A stretch of 12,115 bases of DNA from Desulfobulbaceae bacterium. Lineage in GTDB: Bacteria; Desulfobacterota; Desulfobulbia; Desulfobulbales; Desulfobulbaceae. The stretch spans positions 1 to 12,115 of the forward strand of contig JALVAI010000080.1 in assembly GCA_027011235.1 (NCBI GenBank). The letters run 5' to 3'. Under the pieces are notes generated by a model. The model ran no database searches and was not told the origin of the DNA. It saw only the letters and a program-made list of their open reading frames with translations. The translations under genes and the position numbers were made by a program. This document shows positions 7,090 through 12,115 of this stretch, in pieces; position 1 is the first letter of the stretch, and every line of letters begins with the position of its first letter.

Positions 7090-8106
7090 ATGAATAATAA
7101 AATATCTTTTTTTCTTGCTCTGACACTCTGTATTCTGATGATGCCAATGACAGCATCAGCTGAAAAGACGGTAAGCGGTACCGTTACCATGCAGTTTGAT
7201 CTTTCCGGCCATCAACAGGGCAAGGTAGCGCAACTCTGGATTCCCTATCCGCTCTCTGACCGTGACCAGCTCATTGATCACATTTCGGTCAGTGGAGACT
7301 ATGCGCACTCGGCCGTCTATTCCGACCAGAAGTATTCCACCCCTATTCTCTATGCCCGTTGGCAGAAGGACGCGCAAAGCCGAAAACTTACCCTGACCTT
7401 TCATGTCATCCGCAAGGAGGTCAGGCGCAGAAATTTTCCGGAGATGGAAGGCGCGTGGAACAGGGCTGATTTTGCCCTTTATCTGTCGCCGACAAGTCTT
7501 GGCCCCATTGACGGGCCGGTCAAAGCCCTGGCAGACAGGATTACCAAAGGCAAGACAACAGTTCTCGGCAAGGCAAAGGCGATTTACGACTGGACCTGTG
7601 AAAATATGTACCGGGACCCAAAGACCAGGGGCTGCGGCAAGGGAGATGTCTGTCTGTTGCTCAACCGGCCCGGGGGAAAATGCACGGACATCCATTCCGT
7701 GTTCGTTGCCCTGTGCCGGGCGGCTGGAATTCCGGCCCGTGAAGTATTCGGCATCCGCCTTGGAAAAAAGCCAGGTCAGGATATCTCGACCTGGCAACAC
7801 TGCTGGGCGGAATTTTACCTGCCAGGCTATGACTGGGTGCCGGTTGATCCGGCGGATGTGCGGAAAAAAATGCTCAAAGAGCATCTTCGTTTAAGCGATA
7901 CCAAAACCAGGAACTATCGTGATTACTTCTGGGGTGGCTGGGATGCGTACAGGGTAAAACTTGCCGTGGGCCGCGACATACAACTCAATCCGCCCCAAAA
8001 AGGAGCGCCACTCAATACCTTTGGCTATCCATTTGCCCAGGTAGGGGACAAGACCCTGGATCACCTCAACCCAAAGACCTTTTCCTACCGGTTTACCTTT
8101 CATTGA
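7090..8106 (+). CDS. Exported transglutaminase-like (cysteine protease fold) protein
   Basis: 338 residues. A Sec signal peptide is clear: Lys4, hydrophobic 6-20, then TASA before Glu25, so the protein is predicted periplasmic. After a beta-rich N-terminal region (about 28-140), the transglutaminase core carries the triad Cys198 (in GGKCTDIHSVFVALCRAAGIPAR), His237 (TWQHCWAEFYLPG) and Asp253 (WVPVDPAD). Bacterial members are usually proteases or peptide-processing enzymes rather than cross-linkers; the substrate is unknown. The core holds extra cysteines (170, 182, 188, 209, 238) that might form disulfides or bind metal. The start has no good ribosome site, only an A-rich stretch. It is divergent from the LysR gene, its likely regulator by position. 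Confidence 0.88.
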   Translation: MNNKISFFLALTLCILMMPMTASAEKTVSGTVTMQFDLSGHQQGKVAQLWIPYPLSDRDQLIDHISVSGDYAHSAVYSDQKYSTPILYARWQKDAQSRKLTLTFHVIRKEVRRRNFPEMEGAWNRADFALYLSPTSLGPIDGPVKALADRITKGKTTVLGKAKAIYDWTCENMYRDPKTRGCGKGDVCLLLNRPGGKCTDIHSVFVALCRAAGIPAREVFGIRLGKKPGQDISTWQHCWAEFYLPGYDWVPVDPADVRKKMLKEHLRLSDTKTRNYRDYFWGGWDAYRVKLAVGRDIQLNPPQKGAPLNTFGYPFAQVGDKTLDHLNPKTFSYRFTFH

Positions 8107-8147
8107 TGGGTGTGGCAGTTCGAGTGACAACAAATGATCTGTGTCTG

Positions 8148-8171
8148 ACTGGCAGGAGCAATCCTGCCGGT
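8148..8171. terminator. Hairpin between convergent genes, no U-tract
   Basis: Perfect core stem GGCAGGA (8151-8157) / TCCTGCC (8162-8168) around a GCAA loop (a GNRA tetraloop on the plus strand). The stem extends to ten pairs with one G-T wobble. It lies 41 bp after the transglutaminase stop and touches the minus-strand stop codon of the small gene at 8171. Neither strand has a T-run, so it may be a transcript 3'-end stabiliser rather than a true intrinsic terminator. Confidence 0.55.
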
Positions 8172-8446
8172 TAGCGGCGACGAACAGCAGGCCGTGGACG
8201 CCCCATGTTGCGGACCGGCCTGTTTGCCCGTCGTATCTGCCTCCGCTCCAGCCGTTGCGGCCTGGTCTGCTGCAGACGCCTGGAAAGATGCTGTCGTTGC
8301 TCGGGGCTCATCTTCCTGGTCCTTTCCACTCGATCCTCACGTCGTTGCCGGGCAACATCCCGCCGGTGCTCATAGCGGTCTTCATGATAATCGTGATCAT
8401 GATAATAATGGGATCCCGGGTCATACCCCTTACAACCAGCCGCCAT
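8171..8446 (-). CDS. Small Arg/His-rich hypothetical protein, coupled to DUF445 gene
   Basis: 91 residues from ATG 8446, whose A is the last base of the upstream TGA stop (TGATG), a classic translational-coupling overlap. An in-frame TTG at 8449 is an alternative. I do not recognise the family. The protein starts MAAGCKGYDPGS, continues with the His/Asp/Tyr cluster HYYHDHDYHED (13-23), then a strongly basic tail (about a quarter Arg overall) with KMSPEQRQHL. The MAAGC at the very start looks like the end of a lipoprotein signal, and the frame upstream reads AAIL, but no start codon upstream would supply a signal peptide. Its stop abuts the hairpin at 8148-8171, which favours a real gene. Arg-rich frames can also arise by chance opposite other frames, so this is a moderate call. 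Confidence 0.55.
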   Translation of the reverse strand: MAAGCKGYDPGSHYYHDHDYHEDRYEHRRDVARQRREDRVERTRKMSPEQRQHLSRRLQQTRPQRLERRQIRRANRPVRNMGRPRPAVRRR

Positions 8447-10038
8447 CAAAATTGCAGCAGGGTCAGATTTATCAGACCGATGAGAAATCCCAGGACAGCG
8501 CCAAACAGGTTGATATATTTAAACTGCTCTTCCATAATAGACAGCAGTAATCCCTCCAGCCTGAGCAGATCCAGGGAATCGACCTTATCGGTCACCAGGC
8601 GGCTGATATTGAGCGACTTGACCAGTCCCGGCACCTCATGCAGGAGCATTTTGTTGGCAGTCAGAACAATATAATCGGCAATACCCTGACGCACACCAGG
8701 CGGTATCAGGTGGGAAAGTATCCCGACCGGACGGGTGGCAAGGGTATCAAGCATCCGGTCGATCATGCGGCCAATCAATCTTTTTCCTGTTGGTGACCGC
8801 AGTCCACTCAATAACTCGCAGACCATCTTTTCCCGGATTCCGGCCCCATGTTCTCCTGGCAAAAGCCTGGCAAAGACCTGGCCAACGGGCAGGTTTCCAT
8901 GCTCAAGCATATCTTCCAGGCTCTGGCGTAGCAGCAAGGACAATGTTTCAAGGGCTCCCCTGGTCCGCAGAAGAGCAAGCAGTTGTTCAGCTGTTGTGTG
9001 ACAGAGGCGCTTAAACTGGTCCTCATCGAGCCGCACCAGCAGCTCACCAATCGGCATCTGCAGCATCTTCCGGGCCTGGAGTTCAAGAACACGGGCAAAC
9101 TCCCGCTGCACGTCTTCGCTCTGCAGCCATTCTTCCAGCTCCTGTTCATGATCGACAAGATAATCACGAATTTTTCCATCCAGGCTGTCCATATCGATGA
9201 ATCCCTTGGCCATTGCCGCCATGGGCCCAAGGGAGGAGAGAAAATGGTCCACCCCGTCAATAACCGCGCTGATAATCCTCGCCCGGATTTTTGGTTCAGC
9301 GATCAGTCCGGCCAAACGCTGGAGCAGGGCCGGGGTCTGGGAACTGATTGTCTGCAGGACAAGGTCGACAAAGGGTTCCGGCAGCAGGTCATGGATGGAT
9401 TTTCCCTCCCGGGCGGCCTGTTGCAGCCGCTCCTGCAGAAATTGGCTTAAATGATCTTCCATCCGGGCGCTGCGCAGCAACCGGTCAAGGAGTCCATCAA
9501 AAAAATCATAAAACTGCTGACGTTGTTCTTCTGCAACAAGCTGATTCAACTCCCTGTTGGCAAACAGTTCCATTTGTTCGTTCACGGCTGCGGCAAATAC
9601 GGCCGCAAAAGACCCGCTCTCAAGATAGCTGTAAATCCCGTCTTTTATCCGGTATTTCAGGGTCCGAAGCCCCACCCTGGCATAGGCCCGGAATTTTTCG
9701 GGAACAAGGGACAACAGCGAGCCAAGATCCGCTGCCAACACGGTGTTTACCCGTTCTTCAACCAGGGCATGCAGATGCTCCTGAAATGGTTCCCTGGAAA
9801 GGGCGGCGCCTATATCCCGGGCGGTCAGCAGGTGTTCACCTACCATGACACCGATATTTTCAGCCAGTTCGTGGCGTTTTGCCGGAATAACACCGGGGGT
9901 CATGGGAACGCGCAGACCAAAGATATACCAGGGTTTCAGGGGACGAAAGAGCATTTTGATGGCTATCTTGTTGGTCAGATAACCGATAAAAGCGCCGATC
10001 ATCGGCGGCCCGGCATAGGTCAGAAAAACAGTATTCAT
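8446..10038 (-). CDS. DUF445 family membrane-associated protein
   Basis: 530 residues. The N-terminus (about 10-55) has the family signature: IGAFIGYLTNKIAIKMLF, then RPLKPWYIFGLRVP and TPGVIP(A)KR. The centre is long, helical and charged. The C-terminus ends in one hydrophobic segment (YINLFGAVLGFLIGLINLTLL), giving hydrophobic anchors at both ends, as in the YheB-like relatives of Bacillus. Function is unknown; family members are membrane-attached. The start at 10038 lacks a clear ribosome site. The HAD phosphatase gene lies 129 bp upstream on the same strand and a small gene overlaps the stop by one base, so a three-gene transcript is likely. Confidence 0.88.
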   Translation of the reverse strand: MNTVFLTYAGPPMIGAFIGYLTNKIAIKMLFRPLKPWYIFGLRVPMTPGVIPAKRHELAENIGVMVGEHLLTARDIGAALSREPFQEHLHALVEERVNTVLAADLGSLLSLVPEKFRAYARVGLRTLKYRIKDGIYSYLESGSFAAVFAAAVNEQMELFANRELNQLVAEEQRQQFYDFFDGLLDRLLRSARMEDHLSQFLQERLQQAAREGKSIHDLLPEPFVDLVLQTISSQTPALLQRLAGLIAEPKIRARIISAVIDGVDHFLSSLGPMAAMAKGFIDMDSLDGKIRDYLVDHEQELEEWLQSEDVQREFARVLELQARKMLQMPIGELLVRLDEDQFKRLCHTTAEQLLALLRTRGALETLSLLLRQSLEDMLEHGNLPVGQVFARLLPGEHGAGIREKMVCELLSGLRSPTGKRLIGRMIDRMLDTLATRPVGILSHLIPPGVRQGIADYIVLTANKMLLHEVPGLVKSLNISRLVTDKVDSLDLLRLEGLLLSIMEEQFKYINLFGAVLGFLIGLINLTLLQF

Positions 10039-10167
10039 CGCAATATGTTCGGATTTACGAGGTTATGGTTCAAGGTTTCAGAACAAAGTCTTAGAACAAG
10101 GTTTCAGAAAATATTTCAGAACAGTAAACAAAGGATGGCCGACAGACAGAATATAATCCATGCGCTG
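10039..10167. repeat. Degenerate 13-bp tandem repeats between phosphatase and DUF445 genes
   Basis: Four units start at 10076, 10089, 10102 and 10114: TTTCAGAACAAAG, TCTTAGAACAAGG, TTTCAGAAAATA and TTTCAGAACAGTA (spacing 13, 13, 12). A fifth weak copy may begin at 10063. The exact 13-mer CAAGGTTTCAGAA occurs at 10071 and 10097. No coding potential is seen. The array spans 10076-10126. Confidence 0.8.
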
Positions 10168-10827
10168 TTACCAGAACGGCAGCTCAAGAATTTCCTCGGG
10201 ATGGCTGACCAGGTAGTCGGCGCCGCTTGCGGTCAACTCCTCTTCTTCCCTAAATCCCCAGAGCACACCGACTGCGGTCATGCCCGCTCCGGCCGCCGTC
10301 TGCATATCAACGGCGGTATCGCCGACATAAAGTACTTCCCGGGCCGGAATATCGAGCAGGGCCGCCGCCTCCAGGGCACCGGCTGGATCGGGTTTTTTTG
10401 GCACACCTTCCCGTTGACCAAGTACGGGATAAAAAGAAAAGTCTCCAAGCATCCGCCGCACACAGAGTTTTGTAAACTCATGGGGCTTGTTGGACAGGAC
10501 AGCAAGGCGCAGGCCCTGTTTCCGCAGGCCGGTGAGCATCTCGGGCACTCCGGCATAGGGCCGGCTTTTCTCGTGCCAGTGGGCGCCATAATCCTGACGA
10601 AAGGCATCAACAACCCGGCGCAATGTTTCCTCGTTATGTTGCTCGCCGGGAACAATTCGCTCAACAAGGGTTGCCAGGCCATCGCCGACAAATTTTTTGT
10701 ATGCTTCCACTTCATGCACCGGCATACCCTCTGCGGCAAGCACTCTGTTAGCGGCATCGGCCAGATCATCCAGGGTATCGAGAAGTGTTCCGTCAAGGTC
10801 AAAAAGGGCGGCCCGATATTGCATCAT
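10168..10827 (-). CDS. gph: HAD-superfamily phosphatase, phosphoglycolate phosphatase-like
   Basis: 219 residues, the usual Gph size. All HAD motifs are present: nucleophile motif DLDGTLLDT (Asp10, acid-base Asp12), motif II LSNKP (Ser112), motif III KKPDP (Lys145) and motif IV VGDTAVDM (Asp170, Asp174). The cap domain between about 18 and 85 is the helical type of Gph and PgmB relatives. The expected reaction is hydrolysis of a small phosphomonoester such as 2-phosphoglycolate in the cytoplasm; substrate specificity within this family is not readable from sequence. The start is chosen from GGAG just before tandem ATGs (10827 and 10824); either may be used. It heads the leftward group with DUF445. 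Confidence 0.87.
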   Translation of the reverse strand: MMQYRAALFDLDGTLLDTLDDLADAANRVLAAEGMPVHEVEAYKKFVGDGLATLVERIVPGEQHNEETLRRVVDAFRQDYGAHWHEKSRPYAGVPEMLTGLRKQGLRLAVLSNKPHEFTKLCVRRMLGDFSFYPVLGQREGVPKKPDPAGALEAAALLDIPAREVLYVGDTAVDMQTAAGAGMTAVGVLWGFREEEELTASGADYLVSHPEEILELPFW

Positions 10828-11163
10828 AATTCTCCGTACTGATCATGCCTCCAGATTGGTATCACAACCATTTTCCACCTGACCCAGGCTGGACCATAAT
10901 TTCAGGCCCCAGTCAAAACAGATAAGCGTAGGCGTCAAATGATAAAAACAGTCCGGAATGACACAGCTATATGGTGTCACCTATCCAGGTAGGGCAAACA
11001 GTAAGGCAGATCATCCCACCCGTCCAGTGAAAAGACGGCTCTTCTATCTTTCAACGGGAACCGGTGTGACGGTTTCTCTTGGAATACTGACTTTTTTGGG
11101 GTAAACTTATATTATTTACAGATGGTTCCCCATGTTCCTCAGATTTAACTCATGGTACGGATT
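10828..11163. promoter_or_regulatory. Gene-free region with inverted repeats and promoter upstream of the CooC-like gene
   Basis: No gene is supported. Small dyads occur in a row: TGACAC/GTGTCA (10959-10979), CCGTC/GACGG (11020-11038), and GGAACCG/CGGTTTC (11057-11076, one wobble). The part near 10828-10860 should hold the promoter of the leftward phosphatase gene, but I cannot point to one. Confidence 0.45.
11087..11115 (+). promoter_or_regulatory. Candidate sigma70-type promoter for the CooC-like gene
   Basis: CTGACT (11087-11092) and TATTAT (11110-11115) are separated by 17 bp, matching four and five of six consensus bases. This would give a leader of about 40 nt before the ATG at 11164. 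Confidence 0.5.
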
Positions 11164-11928
11164 ATGACAAAAGTTATCGCCCTGGCAGGCAAAGGCGGCA
11201 CCGGCAAAACAACGACCTCCACCCTGTTGCTTAAATATCTTCTCGAAAAAAAGATGACGCCGGTGCTGGTGGTTGATGCCGATGCCAATGCCAACCTCAA
11301 CGAACTGCTTGATCTTGAGGTCAATACAACCCTTGGCCAGATCCGCAAGGAGATCAAAGGTGATATTCCGGCAGGCATGAGCAGGGACCAGTTCATGGAG
11401 ATGAAGATTCACCAGGCCCTGATCGAAGAGTCCGGTTTTGATCTGCTGGTCATGGGCCAGCCGGACGGGCCCGGCTGTTACTGTGCCGCCAACCAGTATC
11501 TTGCCATGACCATGGACAAACTGGCGGAAAATTACGCCTGGATCATCGTGGACAATGAAGCGGGCATGGAACATCTGAGTCGAATGAATCTGCAGACCAT
11601 CGATCACCTGCTCATCCTCTCCGATCCTTCGGCACGCGGGATCATGACCGCCCGGCGAATCGCCGATATAACCGGTCCGTTGCAACTTGACGTCAAGGCC
11701 AGGCATCTCATCGTCAACAGGGCGCCTGATCCGGTGCCACCTGCCTTGCTAACCAAAATAGACCAGGCAGTTGCCGAGGCTGCTGACATGCCCCTTGCCG
11801 GCATCATCTCCGCCAGTGACGACCTGGTCAATCAGGAACTGTGCGGTGACTCCTATCTCAAACTCAGGGATGATATCCCGGCCGTGCAACAGGCCTTTGC
11901 CATCTTTGACGAAATTTTTTCTGCATAA
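11164..11928 (+). CDS. CooC-like nickel-insertion ATPase (CO dehydrogenase maturation)
   Basis: 254 residues from ATG 11164; an ATG four codons upstream (11152) is possible, but MTKVIALAGKGG is the normal family start. It is a MinD/ParA-type P-loop ATPase with deviant Walker A GKGGTGKTT (9-17), VVDADANANLNELL (37-49) and DNEAGMEHL (130-138). The key diagnostic is GPGCYCAAN, placing the Cys105-X-Cys107 pair where CooC1 dimers bind nickel. Such proteins use ATP to load nickel into carbon monoxide dehydrogenase, or as AcsF into acetyl-CoA synthase. Which of these applies here cannot be told, and no CODH/ACS gene lies in the window. Forty-two bases separate it from the ftsE start, so co-transcription is likely. 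Confidence 0.88.
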   Translation: MTKVIALAGKGGTGKTTTSTLLLKYLLEKKMTPVLVVDADANANLNELLDLEVNTTLGQIRKEIKGDIPAGMSRDQFMEMKIHQALIEESGFDLLVMGQPDGPGCYCAANQYLAMTMDKLAENYAWIIVDNEAGMEHLSRMNLQTIDHLLILSDPSARGIMTARRIADITGPLQLDVKARHLIVNRAPDPVPPALLTKIDQAVAEAADMPLAGIISASDDLVNQELCGDSYLKLRDDIPAVQQAFAIFDEIFSA

Positions 11929-11970
11929 TAAAAAATCCGCAAAACAACAATCAACAAGACGGAAAACAGC

Positions 11971-12115
11971 ATGCAGAAAAACAGCAACGAGGTCATGGTC
12001 GAGCTGATCAAGGTTCGCAAATTTTATCCCCCCGATGTTAAGGCGCTCAAGGATGTTTCCTTAAGTGTTGCCAAGGGTGAACTGCTCTTTCTTACCGGGC
12101 TCAGCGGGGCCGGTA
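11971..12115 (+). CDS. ftsE: FtsE-like ABC transporter ATP-binding protein (3' end outside window)
   Basis: The first 48 codons are visible. After a short leader (MQKNSNEVM) the sequence VELIKVRKFYPPDVKAL, KDVSLSVAKGELLFLTG and LSGAG runs into the Walker A P-loop, cut by the window edge. The YP-x(3)-ALKDVS-x(4)-KGEL-x-FLTG pattern is characteristic of FtsE, the cytoplasmic ATPase that with FtsX controls septal peptidoglycan hydrolases during division. Start 11971 has GACGGA upstream; ATG 11995 is an in-frame alternative with GAGG too close. An ftsX gene would be expected next. Other ABC ATPases share the fold, so the name is probable, not certain. Confidence 0.75.
   Translation, partial: MQKNSNEVMVELIKVRKFYPPDVKALKDVSLSVAKGELLFLTGLSGAG

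Noticed and set aside
9451..10842. A 463-codon open frame on the plus strand opposite the DUF445 and phosphatase genes
   Set aside because: It runs antisense across two well-supported genes and the gap between them, has no domain that I recognise, and is explained by codon bias of the opposite strand.
10939..11030. Short leader-peptide frames (17-19 codons) in the gap before the CooC-like gene
   Set aside because: No ribosome sites, no runs of a regulatory amino acid, and they lie upstream of the best promoter.

Overview
The window looks like chromosomal DNA of a Gram-negative, probably anaerobic bacterium, most likely a Desulfobacterota (deltaproteobacterial, Desulfobulbales-like) lineage. 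This rests on the gene set: an outer-membrane OmpA/TSP3 protein, a sigma54 enhancer-binding regulator, a LysR regulator resembling the selenium-metabolism-associated clade of anaerobes, a CooC-type nickel ATPase for CO dehydrogenase maturation, and an FtsE start. Taxonomy is inference; no rRNA or tRNA is visible.

Layout. (1) 1-1646 (+): the C-terminal part of a long coiled-coil envelope protein with four 38-residue tandem repeats, two thrombospondin type 3 motifs and an OmpA peptidoglycan-binding domain, closed by a strong hairpin terminator at 1696-1732. (2) 1897-3987 (-): an SLC13/DASS permease with two internal TrkA-C domains and an unusual cleavable-looking signal sequence. It is divergent across a 472-bp AT-rich region from (3) 4460-5845 (+), an NtrC-family response regulator whose start is immediately preceded by a duplicated TTGCA dyad. 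(4) 5912-6829 (-): a LysR regulator, divergent across 260 bp containing a perfect 19-bp dyad from (5) 7090-8106 (+), an exported transglutaminase-like protein. (6) A leftward gene set 10827 to 8171: HAD phosphatase (Gph-like), a gap with 13-bp tandem repeats, a DUF445 membrane protein, and a small Arg/His-rich protein whose start overlaps the DUF445 stop. (7) 11164-12115 (+): a CooC-like ATPase followed closely by the start of ftsE, behind a 300-bp gene-free region with several small inverted repeats and a plausible promoter.

How it fits together. Most genes are housekeeping or envelope functions. The two regulators each lie divergent to an exported or membrane protein, the usual arrangement for local regulation: NtrC-type regulator with the SLC13 permease, LysR with the transglutaminase. 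No cognate histidine kinase and no CO dehydrogenase gene are in the window, so the response regulator is an apparent orphan and the CooC protein acts on an enzyme encoded elsewhere. I do not see a clear undescribed multi-gene system. The best leads are the recently duplicated coiled-coil repeats, the degenerate receiver domain, the TTGCA operator pair, and the coupled Arg/His-rich small gene.
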